From: Pseudomonas protegens
Lineage (GTDB): Bacteria; Pseudomonadota; Gammaproteobacteria; Pseudomonadales; Pseudomonadaceae
Length of the DNA stretch: 64,000 nt
Direction of reading: 5' to 3'
Assembly: GCF_003363755.1 (NCBI RefSeq)
Contig: NZ_CP031396.1
Location: 124,001 to 188,000 of the forward strand
Below, piece after piece: positions 1 through 9,425 of this stretch; the first letter of the stretch is position 1, and the number at the start of each line of letters is the position of its first letter. Both the position numbers and the translations under genes were made by a program. The notes beneath the pieces are model-generated. The model was not told the DNA's origin and searched no databases. It saw nothing but the letters and a program-made list of their open reading frames with translations.

Positions 1-1
1 A

Positions 2-100
2 TTGGCAGTGACCTTCGGCTACCAGTCGGCGCCACAAGGCGGAACTGGCCAGTCCGGTGGCACCGCAGGTGTCAGCTACAGCGTGCGTTTCGGACGCTGA
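2..100 (+). CDS. pelB: PelB C-terminal end (partial)
   Basis: Only the last 32 codons and the TGA stop lie in the window. The residues end in VSYSVRFGR, an alternating pattern closing on aromatic and basic residues, as in the last strand of an outer-membrane beta-barrel. PelB is the TPR-containing outer-membrane porin that exports Pel polysaccharide. The fragment itself is too short to identify. The name comes from its place, 28 bp before pelC in the conserved order pelABCDEFG. Frame and stop are seen directly; the identity is inferred from synteny. Confidence 0.75.
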   Translation: MAVTFGYQSAPQGGTGQSGGTAGVSYSVRFGR

Positions 101-128
101 TCATGGAATTCAAAGAGGAGTGAACCTT

Positions 129-650
129 ATGCAATCCATTCGTTGCGTGAGTCTGGCGATGGCCGCTTTGCTGATGGCCGGCTGCACCAGCTTTACCGGT
201 CAAGACAGCCCTGAACTGTCCAAGAGTGCGCGCTGGGGCGTGTTGCCGCTGGTCAACTATTCCCAGACGCCCCAGGCCGGGGAGCGCAGTGAGCAGATTC
301 TGCTCAGCGTGCTGAGCAGCCGCGGCCTGCAACCCCAGGTCTACAGCGGCGCGCCGGGGCAGGGCGAGCAGGCCTTGCTCGACGACAACGAGCGTCTGGC
401 CGGTGCCATGGATTGGGCCCGCGAGCAGAAGCTCGACTATGTGGTGTCCGGCAGTGTTGAAGAGTGGCAGTACAAAAATGGCCTGGATGGCGAGCCGGCG
501 GTGGGCATCAGCCTGCGGGTGGTTGAGGCGGGCACCGGCAAAGTGCTCTGGAGCAACAGTGGCGCCCGTGCCGGCTGGTCTCGTGAAAGCCTGGCTGGCG
601 CAGCGCAGAAGGTGCTCGACAAGCTTGTCGGTGGCCTCAGGATCGAGTGA
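129..650 (+). CDS. pelC: PelC, outer-membrane lipoprotein of Pel export
   Basis: A 173-residue lipoprotein, close to the 172 residues of P. aeruginosa PelC. The start is the ATG at 129, behind an AAAGAGGAG ribosome site at 112-120. A longer in-frame start at 57 would put 24 non-signal residues before the lipobox. The signal peptide ends in LMAGC with the lipidated Cys at residue 19. In the family, PelC forms a ring at the periplasmic face of the outer membrane and funnels Pel towards PelB. It lies directly between pelB and pelD; the stop at 650 is next to the pelD start. Confidence 0.93.
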   Translation: MQSIRCVSLAMAALLMAGCTSFTGQDSPELSKSARWGVLPLVNYSQTPQAGERSEQILLSVLSSRGLQPQVYSGAPGQGEQALLDDNERLAGAMDWAREQKLDYVVSGSVEEWQYKNGLDGEPAVGISLRVVEAGTGKVLWSNSGARAGWSRESLAGAAQKVLDKLVGGLRIE

Positions 651-655
651 CTGTC

Positions 656-2026
656 ATGAGCTCTCCACACATGGACTACGCGCTGGCGCCCCGCGCCAGC
701 GGTCCGGCGTCATGGCTGGAAACATTCCTGGTGACCGCGCTGGTCATCGGCTTGGGGCTGTGGCTGACGCCGCAGGACCCTTTGCAAGTACAGGCCGAGT
801 TTCCCTGGCCGGTGCTGGCGCCGTTGTTGCTGGGCGTGCGCTACGGCTTTGTCCGCGGCCTGATCAGCGCCAGCCTGCTGGTGGCGGCGTTCTTCATCCT
901 GCGTCAGTCGGGGCTGGAGGCTTATGCGCCTATCGCTTCGTCCTACATCGTCGGCGTGCTGGTCTGCGGCATGCTCGTGGGCGAGGTGCGCGACCTGTGG
1001 GAGCGGCGCCTGTTGCGCTTGCAGATGGCCAACGAGTATCGCCAGTACCGACTCGACGACTTCACCCGGGCGCATCAGATCCTGCGGGTGTCCCATGATC
1101 GCCTGGAGCAGCGTCTGGCCGGCAGCGATCAGAGCCTGCGCAGTTCCTTGCTGGGCCTGCGCGAGCGCCTGCGTGCGGTGCCCAATGGCGATGATTCGCT
1201 GACCCTGCTGGCCGAGCCGGTGCTGACCCTGCTGGGCCAGTACGGCTCGTTGCGGGTGGCCGGGCTGTACCGTGTGGAGCAGGCCGGTAGCGCGCCTCCC
1301 ACCCTGACGCTGCTGGCCTCCACCGGGACCATGGGGCCCCTGGACAACCAGGACCTGCTGGTGCGCTTGTGCCTGGAGCGCGAAGAGCTGGTGAGTGTGC
1401 GTGAAGAGCTGCTCGACAGCGGCGGGCAGGCGTCGGTGTCGTCCCTGCAGGCCTGTATTCCCTTGGTCGATACCCAGGGGCGGGTGCTGGCGATTCTCGC
1501 GGTGCGGCAGATGCCGTTCTTTGCCTTCCAGGAGCGCACCCTCAGCCTGCTGGCGCTGCTGGCCGGGCATATCGCCGACCTGCTGCACCCGGATTCACAG
1601 GTACTGCAGCTGGAAAACGCCGACGCCCAGCACTTCACCCGCCAGCTCAAGCGTTCGCTGGTGGATGTCGAGCAACACGGTCTGTCCGGATGCCTCTACG
1701 CCTTTGAACTGACCCAGCCCAACGATGAACTGGCGCGGCTGTTCGAGCGCAGCCAGCGCGGGCTGGACCTGCACCTGAGCCTGGTCAACAGTCGCGGGCA
1801 CGGGCTGTTGCTGGTGCTGTTGCCACTGACCAGTGCCGAGGGCGCCCAAGGCTACCTGGCGCGCCTGGGCAAGCTGGTTCACGAGCACTTCGGCATGAAC
1901 GTGGACCTGGCCAGCCTGGGGGTCGCGGTGCTGCCTTACGACCTGGAGTCGGCCCGGCAACGCGATGGGCTGCGTAACTTCCTGTACAACGAGTGTGGCC
2001 TGAATGATCAGCAAGTGGCTGTTTAG
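656..2026 (+). CDS. pelD: PelD, inner-membrane c-di-GMP receptor
   Basis: A 456-residue membrane protein (P. aeruginosa PelD has 455) that switches Pel synthesis on when it binds cyclic di-GMP. N-terminal hydrophobic segments (about 20-110) are followed by a coiled linker (about 115-175), a GAF-like domain (about 180-315) and a degenerate GGDEF domain. The RGLD motif at 368-371 matches the inhibitory-site RxxD that binds c-di-GMP in this family, and there is no intact GGDEF signature, so it should be a receptor and not a cyclase. The ATG at 656 is preferred, with a GGATCGAG-like site about 9 bp upstream. A GTG at 647, overlapping the pelC stop, is possible. It overlaps pelE by 23 bp. Confidence 0.94.
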   Translation: MSSPHMDYALAPRASGPASWLETFLVTALVIGLGLWLTPQDPLQVQAEFPWPVLAPLLLGVRYGFVRGLISASLLVAAFFILRQSGLEAYAPIASSYIVGVLVCGMLVGEVRDLWERRLLRLQMANEYRQYRLDDFTRAHQILRVSHDRLEQRLAGSDQSLRSSLLGLRERLRAVPNGDDSLTLLAEPVLTLLGQYGSLRVAGLYRVEQAGSAPPTLTLLASTGTMGPLDNQDLLVRLCLEREELVSVREELLDSGGQASVSSLQACIPLVDTQGRVLAILAVRQMPFFAFQERTLSLLALLAGHIADLLHPDSQVLQLENADAQHFTRQLKRSLVDVEQHGLSGCLYAFELTQPNDELARLFERSQRGLDLHLSLVNSRGHGLLLVLLPLTSAEGAQGYLARLGKLVHEHFGMNVDLASLGVAVLPYDLESARQRDGLRNFLYNECGLNDQQVAV

Positions 2027-2993
2027 CGGAGCGCTGTTTTTCGAGGTGGGGAGCTGGGCCAGTCTGACGACTCAATTGCCCGACCTGCAGATCGCGCTGC
2101 TGTATGCAATGTCCCACGGTATCGCCTGCGGCCTGCTGACGGCGGCGGTGTGGCTGCTGTTGCCGGCCCGCTATCGCCGGCCGTTGCCCTGGAGTCCGCT
2201 GTTCATTTTCAGCCTGGCGTTCTTTGTACCGCTGCTGGGCTCGGTCGGGGTGATTGCCGCGATCTTTCCGGCGCTGTATCTGCCGCGCAAGCGCGAGACG
2301 CAGATGTGGCAGGCGGTTGGCATTCCCGAACTGCCGTTTCGCGCCCAGACCCATCTGCATTCGCCGACCTTCGGCGACAGCGGCTTGCAGGACGTGCTGC
2401 GCCACGCCCCGGACCCCGACCAGCGCCTGGCAGCGCTGCTCGCCACCCGCAAGATGCCGGGCAAGGAAGCGGTGCCGATCCTCAAGCTGGCCCTGGGAGA
2501 TCCCAGCGACGATGTCCGCCTGCTGGCCTATTCGATGCTCGACAAGCAGGAAACCGACATCAACCAGCGCATCCAGACCGCCCTCGAACAGTTGCCCGGT
2601 GCCGCGCCGAAGAAGGCCGGCGCCTTGCATGCCACCCTGGCGCGCTGGTACTGGGAACTGGCCTACCTGGGCCTGGCCCAGGGCAGCGTCCAGCAGCACG
2701 TGCTAGGGCAAGCCGGCGAGCATGCCGAGCTGGCGCTGGAGGCGGGAGAGGGCGGCGAGTTGCTGTTGCTGGCCGGGCGTATCGCCCTTGAGCGGGGCGA
2801 CATCGGCAAGGCGCGACTGCACATGCACCAGGCCCAGGAAGCGGGCATGGACCCGGCCAAGGTCCTGCCGTTTCGGGCCGAGATCGCCTTTGAAACCGGC
2901 AACTATTCAGAGATTCCCGCGCTGCTCAAAAGCTTGCCGCCGCAGATGCAACAACGTCCGCCCTTTGCCGGGCTGGTAAGGACCTGGACATGA
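2004..2993 (+). CDS. pelE: PelE, membrane-anchored TPR protein
   Basis: 329 residues with two hydrophobic N-terminal segments (about 5-25 and 29-90, the latter probably two helices) and a helical, Ala/Leu-rich C-terminal half of TPR type. In the family PelE links PelD, PelF and PelG into the inner-membrane synthase complex. The gene starts inside the 3' end of pelD and its stop overlaps the pelF start by 4 bp, so translation is probably coupled. The opening MISKWLFSGALFFEVGSW is typical of PelE proteins. Confidence 0.92.
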   Translation: MISKWLFSGALFFEVGSWASLTTQLPDLQIALLYAMSHGIACGLLTAAVWLLLPARYRRPLPWSPLFIFSLAFFVPLLGSVGVIAAIFPALYLPRKRETQMWQAVGIPELPFRAQTHLHSPTFGDSGLQDVLRHAPDPDQRLAALLATRKMPGKEAVPILKLALGDPSDDVRLLAYSMLDKQETDINQRIQTALEQLPGAAPKKAGALHATLARWYWELAYLGLAQGSVQQHVLGQAGEHAELALEAGEGGELLLLAGRIALERGDIGKARLHMHQAQEAGMDPAKVLPFRAEIAFETGNYSEIPALLKSLPPQMQQRPPFAGLVRTWT

Positions 2994-4522
2994 AAACCGC
3001 CGTCAACCCAACGCCCATTGCCGATGTCTGCCTGTTGCTCGAGGGCACCTGGCCTTATGTGCGCGGCGGTGTGTCCAGCTGGATTCACCAGATGATCCTC
3101 GGTCTGCCGCAACTGACCTTTTCCGTGCTGTTCATTGGGGGGCAGCGCGAAGCCTACGGTCAGCGCCGCTACGAGATCCCGGCCAACGTGGTGCACATCG
3201 AAGAAGTGTACCTGGAGGAGGCCTGGCGCAATCCCAAGCACAAGCGGGTTGCCCACACGGCGTCCCTGGAGGAATTGAGCAACCTGTACCGTTACCTGCA
3301 CAACCCGGAGAAACCGGCCGCCGAGCTGGGCATTGGCGTGCTCGATTCCCTGGCCCAGGCGCGTATCACCCTGGATGACGTGCTTTACAGTCGTCCCAGT
3401 TGGGAGGCGCTGACCGAAGGTTACGAACAGCACTGTGCCGACCCGTCCTTCGTCAACTATTTCTGGACCCTGCGCACCATGCAGTCGCCGTTGCTGATGC
3501 TCGCCGATGCCGCCCGGCACATGCCGCGGGCCCGGGTCCTGCACTCGATTTCAACCGGTTATGCCGGGCTGGTGGGCTGCATTCTCAAGCAGCTGTGGGG
3601 CTGCCAGTTGCTGCTCAGCGAACATGGGATCTACACCAAGGAGCGCAAGATCGACCTGGCTCAGGCCAGCTGGATCGCCGAAAGCAGCAACCAGGCGCTC
3701 AACGACAGCATGGACGCAGGCTCCGGTTACATCCGCATGCTCTGGGTGCGCTTCTTCGAGCGCATCGGTCATCTGGTCTACGAAAGCGCCGACCAGATCA
3801 TTGCCCTGTACGACGGCAACCGCCAGCGCCAGATCAAGGACGGCGCGCCGGCCGAGCGCACCCGGGTGATTCCCAACGGCATCAACCTGGACGTGTGGAC
3901 CCAGGCCCTTGAGTCCCGGGCCGACGGCATCGCTCCGGTGGTCGGGCTGATCGGCCGGGTGGTGCCGATCAAGGACGTGAAGACCTTCCTGCGGGCCATG
4001 CGCGGGGTGGTCAGCGTCATGCCCCAGGTCGAAGGCTGGATCGTCGGGCCGGAAGAGGAAGACCCCGAGTACGTCGCCGAGTGTCGCAGCCTGGTGGCCA
4101 GTCTCGGGCTGGAGCAAAAGGTGCTGTTCCTCGGGTTCCAGAAGATCCAGGACATCCTGCCGCAACTGGGCCTGATGGTGCTGACCTCCATCAGCGAGGC
4201 CCAGCCCCTGGTGATTCTCGAAGCCTGGGCCGCCGGCACGCCGGTGGTGAGCAGCGACGTGGGCTCCTGCCGTGAGCTGATCGAGGGCGGCGAGGCGGCC
4301 GACCGCGATCTGGGGCTGGCCGGGGAAGTGGTGGCCATCGCCGATCCCCAGGCCACGTCCCAGGCGATCATCGACCTGCTGCGCAGTCCCGAACGCTGGA
4401 AGTCCGCCCAGGCCGCCGGTTTGCTGCGGGTGCATCGCTATTACAGCGAAACCCTGATGATCGAACGCTATCGCGCGCTGTATGACACCGCCATGGGCAC
4501 CGCACACAAGGAGGCTGTGTAA
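2990..4522 (+). CDS. pelF: PelF, cytosolic GT4 glycosyltransferase
   Basis: 510 residues, the usual length (about 507) for PelF. It has a GT-B fold. The C-terminal nucleotide-binding half contains the GT4 E-x7-E motif in SEAQPLVILEAWAAGTPVV, and the N-terminal half carries the DUF3492-type region of PelF proteins. In the family it polymerises amino sugars from a UDP-activated donor into Pel on the cytosolic side. It overlaps pelE by 4 bp, and its TAA is directly followed by the pelG ATG. Confidence 0.95.
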   Translation: MKTAVNPTPIADVCLLLEGTWPYVRGGVSSWIHQMILGLPQLTFSVLFIGGQREAYGQRRYEIPANVVHIEEVYLEEAWRNPKHKRVAHTASLEELSNLYRYLHNPEKPAAELGIGVLDSLAQARITLDDVLYSRPSWEALTEGYEQHCADPSFVNYFWTLRTMQSPLLMLADAARHMPRARVLHSISTGYAGLVGCILKQLWGCQLLLSEHGIYTKERKIDLAQASWIAESSNQALNDSMDAGSGYIRMLWVRFFERIGHLVYESADQIIALYDGNRQRQIKDGAPAERTRVIPNGINLDVWTQALESRADGIAPVVGLIGRVVPIKDVKTFLRAMRGVVSVMPQVEGWIVGPEEEDPEYVAECRSLVASLGLEQKVLFLGFQKIQDILPQLGLMVLTSISEAQPLVILEAWAAGTPVVSSDVGSCRELIEGGEAADRDLGLAGEVVAIADPQATSQAIIDLLRSPERWKSAQAAGLLRVHRYYSETLMIERYRALYDTAMGTAHKEAV

Positions 4523-5893
4523 ATGGCCGGCATCGGTTTTGAACTGCGCAAGATTCTCTCCCGCGACTCCTACACGGCGACGCTGCACGCCTATGTCTAT
4601 GCCGGGCTGATCAGCTCCGGACCCTGGGTGCTGTCGATTCTCAGCGTGATGCTGGTGGGGGTCATCAGCCTGGGGCTGGTGATTCCGGAGGTGTTGATCC
4701 GCCAGTTCCTGATCACCGTGACCTACCTGATGGCCACGTCGCTGATCCTCACCGGCGGTTTGCAGCTGTTCTTCACCCGTTTTGTCTCCGACCGCCTGTT
4801 CGAGCGCAAGTACGAGCAGATCCTGCCGAACCTGGTGGGTGTACTGCTGCTGGTGACCCTGGGCTCCGGGGTGCTGGGCATCGTGCTGTTGGGCACCCTG
4901 TTCGACCAGCCGCTGCTCTACCGCCTGCTGACCCTGGCCAACTTCGTGGTGCTGTGCAACCTGTGGCTGGTGATCATCTTTCTCTCGGGGATGAAGGCCT
5001 ATAACCGCATCCTGCTGGTGATGCTGGTGGGTTACGGACTGATGGTCGGCAGCGCATTCTTCCTGCGCCACATGGGCATGGAAGGCTTGTTGCTGGCGTT
5101 GCTGCTGGGGCATAGCTCGCTGTTGTTCCTGTTTCTCTACGACATCCTGCGCGAGTACCGGGCGGAAAAGCTGGTGGCCTTCGACTTCCTCGACCGTCGC
5201 CAGGTGTTCCTCAGCCTGCTGTTGACCGGGTTCTGCTACAACCTGGGCATCTGGATCGACAAGTTCATCTTCTGGTTCAACCCGGACACCTCAAGCCAGG
5301 TGATCGGGCCGATGCGCGCCTCGATCCTCTACGACTTGCCGATCTTCCTCGCCTACCTGGCGATCATTCCCGGCATGGCGGTGTTTCTGGTCAGGATCGA
5401 AACCGACTTCGCCGAGTGGTACGACCGGCTGTTTCGCGCGGTGCGCGACGGCGAGACCCTGCAGCATATCGGCTCGCTGAAAGCCGAGATGACCTTCTCG
5501 ATCCGCCAGGGCCTGCTGGAAATCTGCAAGGTCCAGGGGCTGACGGTGGTGCTGCTGTTTCTCTTCGGTCCGCGCCTGCTGGAGTGGCTGGGGATGTCCA
5601 GTTATTACCTGCCGCTGTTCTACATCGACTTGATCGGGGTGAGCATCCAGGTGGTGTTCATGGCGATCCTCAACGTGTTTTTCTACCTCGACAAACGCGC
5701 GATCGTGCTGGAGCTGTGCCTGTTCTTCGTCGCCCTCAACGCCGCCTTGACCCTGCTGAGCCTGCACCTGGGGCCGAGCTACTTCGGTTATGGCTTTACC
5801 CTGTCGCTGCTGATCTGCGTATTGCTGGGGCTGGCGCGGCTGTCGACGGCGCTGGATGACCTGGAGTACGAGACCTTCATGCTCTCGCGTTAA
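4523..5893 (+). CDS. pelG: PelG, polytopic inner-membrane Pel transporter
   Basis: 456 residues, the family length, with about twelve hydrophobic segments spread over the protein. PelG resembles MOP-superfamily flippases and is thought to move the growing Pel chain across the inner membrane with PelD, PelE and PelF. It begins one base after the pelF stop behind an AAGGAGGCTG ribosome site and is the last gene of the operon. A 14-bp perfect palindrome (5894-5907) follows the stop. Confidence 0.95.
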   Translation: MAGIGFELRKILSRDSYTATLHAYVYAGLISSGPWVLSILSVMLVGVISLGLVIPEVLIRQFLITVTYLMATSLILTGGLQLFFTRFVSDRLFERKYEQILPNLVGVLLLVTLGSGVLGIVLLGTLFDQPLLYRLLTLANFVVLCNLWLVIIFLSGMKAYNRILLVMLVGYGLMVGSAFFLRHMGMEGLLLALLLGHSSLLFLFLYDILREYRAEKLVAFDFLDRRQVFLSLLLTGFCYNLGIWIDKFIFWFNPDTSSQVIGPMRASILYDLPIFLAYLAIIPGMAVFLVRIETDFAEWYDRLFRAVRDGETLQHIGSLKAEMTFSIRQGLLEICKVQGLTVVLLFLFGPRLLEWLGMSSYYLPLFYIDLIGVSIQVVFMAILNVFFYLDKRAIVLELCLFFVALNAALTLLSLHLGPSYFGYGFTLSLLICVLLGLARLSTALDDLEYETFMLSR

Positions 5894-5907
5894 GGCCGTG
5901 CACGGCC
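5894..5907 (+). terminator. Short palindrome after pelG
   Basis: GGCCGTGCACGGCC is a perfect 14-bp palindrome starting on the base after the pelG stop. It could act as a weak 3'-end hairpin. There is no T tract and no real loop, so termination here is only a possibility. Confidence 0.3.
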
Positions 5908-6026
5908 TCTCCAGGCTCGCAGTCATGACGCCAGCGCAAGCCTGGTACAGGGCCGAGGTGCTGCAGTGCACTGCGTGAGTTGCCCCCTGGCGCGAGGTGC
6001 TGACTGACCAGCGCCGGGGCAACGGA

Positions 6027-6794
6027 TCACCGCTCTTTCAGGTAAGCGTTTTTTATCCGCTCCAGTGTGCCGTCCTTGCGCAGTGTCTCGACTGCCGCCT
6101 GCAAGTGGCGCACGAGCAGCGCATCGCACTGTCTGGAGCAGGCCAGATACAGATCGGTCTTCATCAAGGACGGACTGACCTGCAACGTCCTGTTTGACAG
6201 CTTGCGCCAGATAGCTTGCGTTTCAGGAATGCCGTTGAACCAGGCATCGACGCGCCCCATCAGCAGCAATTGCGCCGGATTCTCACCAATCTCAAACGGA
6301 TAAATCTGGGCATCGCTAAAGCCCTCTGCCCGCAGTTTTTGCTCTTGGGCGCTGCCTCGGCCAACGGCGATGCGGGCAAAGGTTTCCCGTGCCTGCTGCA
6401 TGCTCTGGACGCGTTTATCGAGGCTGAAAAACGCTCTGTCCATGGTCATGATGGGCGCGATCCAGGTGTAATCAGCCTCTCTTTCTGGCGTGCGCGACAG
6501 CGGAATGATCAGCTTGTCGACGCCTTTGCGTACGCTTTGCTGGGCTCGTGCCCAAGGCACTTCGACAAAGTGCAGCGCATATCCGGCCCGGGTCGCCGCT
6601 TCCAGTGTCGCGTCGCCGACGATGCCATGCAGGCCAGACTGATCCAGCATCGATAAAGGCGGCGCTTCGGCGATGTACAGGTCGAAGCTACGGGACTCGG
6701 CGCCAGACACTGCGGGCCCCCAGGCCATCAGCGCGAGCAGCGTCGTCAGGATCAGCGCCCCCCGCTGGCGCAACGATTGACTCACCTGAGTCAT
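6027..6794 (-). CDS. Periplasmic substrate-binding protein, family 3, orphan
   Basis: 255 residues with a clear N-terminal signal peptide (LILTTLLALMAWG, cleavage near SGA-ES). The rest follows the family-3 solute-binding plan used for polar amino acids: a short N-terminal strand, the GIVGDATLEAATRAGY region, PLSRTPEREADYTW typical of the hinge, and a C-terminal helix. No permease or ATPase gene lies beside it, so it may serve a distant transporter or act as a sensor subunit. It converges on pelG and its start faces the 489-bp gap before fitA. The ligand cannot be read from sequence. Confidence 0.8.
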   Translation of the reverse strand: MTQVSQSLRQRGALILTTLLALMAWGPAVSGAESRSFDLYIAEAPPLSMLDQSGLHGIVGDATLEAATRAGYALHFVEVPWARAQQSVRKGVDKLIIPLSRTPEREADYTWIAPIMTMDRAFFSLDKRVQSMQQARETFARIAVGRGSAQEQKLRAEGFSDAQIYPFEIGENPAQLLLMGRVDAWFNGIPETQAIWRKLSNRTLQVSPSLMKTDLYLACSRQCDALLVRHLQAAVETLRKDGTLERIKNAYLKER

Positions 6795-7283
6795 GGCAGT
6801 AACTCAACAGACAGTGGCATTTCATGCTCTCGGATTAACGCTGCGTATTCGGCACCTACAAAGACCGACCGCAACGACCTGCAAAACGTGCCGCCAAGAT
6901 TAGAGGGTTATGTGCAGAGATGGATGGATTTGACGGATTATTTTGACCGCTGATTGCCATCGCGGTTCAGGGCTGGCGCAACCGGTGAGGGCAGCGACTG
7001 GTACGCGCTGACACTCAGGTTGAACAGCCGTGTGCAGCGCTGTATCAGTAGCCTCGTCAGCCTGGGGCCAGGTCCCCCTGCATGCGCAGCCTGGGCATGC
7101 CGGGGATTTAGGGGACAGCTTCAAGTTTTAGTTAAAACGCTTCAATCAAACTGCTGATTATCATTCGCAATTAGCTGACTCAGACTGCGTTCGTGCCTCC
7201 ACGCTCCCTGGAGCAAGCAACGAGCGGTCTATGCCAGTCACTATTGCACCACCCCGCAGCCTGTTTTTTGCGGACGCGCCGCT
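6795..7283. other. 489-bp gap before fitA
   Basis: No convincing gene. It should hold the divergent promoters of the binding-protein gene and fitA. The right-hand part (about 7110-7180) is visibly AT-richer than its surroundings. GTCCCC at 7072-7077 and GGGGAC at 7111-7116 are inverted copies, the second followed by AGCTTCAAGTTTTA. This resembles decayed ends of small repeated elements common in Pseudomonas. A partial Fur-box-like sequence lies at about 7153-7171. No good ribosome site is visible before the fitA ATG. Confidence 0.5.
7153..7171. promoter_or_regulatory. Partial Fur-box-like sequence
   Basis: The stretch containing GATTATCATT, or AATGATAATC on the other strand, fits one half of the 19-bp Fur consensus well and the other half poorly: about 12 of 19 positions by eye. 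It lies about 115 bp before fitA, in the AT-rich part of the gap. Low confidence. Confidence 0.2.
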
Positions 7284-9425
7284 ATGACGACGCTGTCTGC
7301 CACCTCATCCGCGGCCGATACGGCCGTTCAATCAGCCTTGGCCTGTTGCCATCTGCTACTGCAATTGACCCAGGAACGCCTACCGCCAGCTGCGCAGCCG
7401 CCATCCCAGGAGCAGTCCCCCTCGCCGGACCTGCGCCAGGCCCTCAGGGACTATGCGCGCAACGCCGGCGTTGATCTGCGCCTGGAACGCCTGGCGCTGG
7501 CCCGACTGACGCCGAAGATGCTGCCCCTGGTCTGGCGCGACCACAGCGGCGAATTCATGCTGCTGGCGCGGCTCTCGGACACCCAGGCGCTGGTGCAGCG
7601 ACCTTCAATGCCGACTCCGGACATGCTCGATCGCCAGCAGTTGGCCGAGCAGTGGAGCGGGGAGGTGATTCGCCTGCGCCAGAACGGCCTGCGCTTCGAT
7701 CTGTCCTGGTTCGTACCGGAGCTGCTGCGCCATCGGCGGATACTCGGCGAAGTGTTGCTGTGCTCGCTGTTGCTGCAGGTGCTGGCCCTGGCGACGCCGC
7801 TGTTCTTCCAGGCGGTGATGGACAAGGTCATGGTGCACCGGGCGCTGTCGACCCTCGACGTGCTGGTGCTGACCCTGGTGCTGGTGGGCCTGTTCGAGGT
7901 GCTGCTCAAGGGCTTGCGTGAATACCTGGCGGCGCACACCGCCAATCGCATCGACATCGGTCTTGGGGTCAAGCTCTTGCGCCATCTGCTGGGCTTGCCG
8001 TTGCTGTACTTCAAGCAACGCCAGGTGGGGGCGATCATCACCCGGGTCCAGGAGCTGGACAGCATCCGCGAGTTTCTCACCGGCTCGCTGCTGACCCTGT
8101 GTGTCGACGTGGCCTTCACCCTGGTGTTCTTTGCGGTCATGGCCTGGATTTCCTGGCCCTTGACCCTGCTGGTGCTGCTGACCCTGCCGCTGTATGCGCT
8201 GCTGGCCTGGTTCAGCACCGGCCCGCTGGAGAAGCGCATCGAGCGCCAGTTCTACAGCGCGGCGCGCAACACCGCCTTTCTCAATGAAAGCGTCAGCAGC
8301 AGCGAAACCATCAAGAGCCTGGCGGTGGAGCCGCGCATGCAGCGTCGCTGGGAGTCGCAGACGGCGCAGATGGTCGAGGCCGGGTTTGCCAGCCAGACCC
8401 TGGGCAGCGCCATCAGCCAGAGCGTGATGCTGTTGCAGAAAGTCACCGCGGTGGCGGTGATCTGCTGGGGCGCGAGCCGTGTCATCGACCTGCAGATGAG
8501 CATCGGCCAGTTGATTGCCTTCAACATGATGCTGTCCCACGTCAGCCAGCCTGTGGCCAAGCTGATCGAGGTCTGGCAGCAGTTCGTCCGGGTGCGGGTG
8601 TCGGTGGACAAGCTGGGCGACATGCTCAACCTGCCGGTGGAGCAGGCCGAGGGGGATTTGCGCCCGACTCAGGCGCTGCGTGGCGAAGTGCGCATCGAAC
8701 AGTTGGTGTTCCGCTACCGCCCGGAACTTGCATGGGTGCTGCGCGGCCTGGACCTGCATATCGCCGCCGGGCAGACCCTGGGTATCGTCGGCCCGTCCGG
8801 CTCCGGCAAGAGCACGCTGACCCGCCTGCTGCAGAAACTCTACACCCCCGATGGCGGGCGCATCCTGATCGACGGCTTGCCCCTGGATCAGTTGCAGCCG
8901 GCCTGGCTGCGCAGCCAGATTGGCGTGGTGCTCCAGGAAAACTACCTGTTCAACCGCAGCGTGCGCCACAACATCGCCCTGCGCCATCCCACGGCTTCCC
9001 TGGAAAGCGTGATTGCCGCGGCGCGCCTGGCCGGTGCCCATGATTTCATCCTGCGCCTGCCCCTGGGCTACGACACGGTGCTGGCCGAAGCCGGCAGCTC
9101 GTTGTCCGGCGGCCAGCGGCAACGCATCGCCATTGCCCGGGCACTGATGGGCGACCCGCGCCTGCTGATTTTCGACGAGGCCACCAGCGCCCTGGATGAC
9201 GAATCCCAGGCGCTGATCCAGGACAACATGGCAAGCATCGCCCAGGGACGCACGGTGATCATCATTGCCCATCGCCTGTCTGCGGTACGGCATTGCCAAC
9301 GCATCATCGCCCTGGAACAGGGGCGTATCAGCGAATCCGGCAGCCATCAGCAACTCTTGGCCAACGGTGGTTGCTACGCGCGCCTGTGGGCGTTGCAGCA
9401 GGCGCTGAGCAAGGAGGCGTCATGA
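7284..9425 (+). CDS. fitA: FitA, type I secretion ABC exporter
   Basis: 713 residues. An N-terminal C39-like domain (about 15-125) is followed by a five- to six-helix ABC exporter membrane domain (about 145-440) and an ATPase domain. The ATPase has Walker A GPSGSGKST (Lys509), signature SLSGGQRQR and Walker B LLIFDEATSALD. The C39-like domain shows no catalytic Cys-His pair in place, as in HlyB-type transporters that do not cleave a leader. In the Fit system FitA, FitB, FitC and FitE are the predicted exporter for FitD. The gene overlaps fitB (ATGA). FitC is a full-length paralogue, so the ATPase may be a heterodimer as in MARTX systems. Confidence 0.93.
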   Translation: MTTLSATSSAADTAVQSALACCHLLLQLTQERLPPAAQPPSQEQSPSPDLRQALRDYARNAGVDLRLERLALARLTPKMLPLVWRDHSGEFMLLARLSDTQALVQRPSMPTPDMLDRQQLAEQWSGEVIRLRQNGLRFDLSWFVPELLRHRRILGEVLLCSLLLQVLALATPLFFQAVMDKVMVHRALSTLDVLVLTLVLVGLFEVLLKGLREYLAAHTANRIDIGLGVKLLRHLLGLPLLYFKQRQVGAIITRVQELDSIREFLTGSLLTLCVDVAFTLVFFAVMAWISWPLTLLVLLTLPLYALLAWFSTGPLEKRIERQFYSAARNTAFLNESVSSSETIKSLAVEPRMQRRWESQTAQMVEAGFASQTLGSAISQSVMLLQKVTAVAVICWGASRVIDLQMSIGQLIAFNMMLSHVSQPVAKLIEVWQQFVRVRVSVDKLGDMLNLPVEQAEGDLRPTQALRGEVRIEQLVFRYRPELAWVLRGLDLHIAAGQTLGIVGPSGSGKSTLTRLLQKLYTPDGGRILIDGLPLDQLQPAWLRSQIGVVLQENYLFNRSVRHNIALRHPTASLESVIAAARLAGAHDFILRLPLGYDTVLAEAGSSLSGGQRQRIAIARALMGDPRLLIFDEATSALDDESQALIQDNMASIAQGRTVIIIAHRLSAVRHCQRIIALEQGRISESGSHQQLLANGGCYARLWALQQALSKEAS

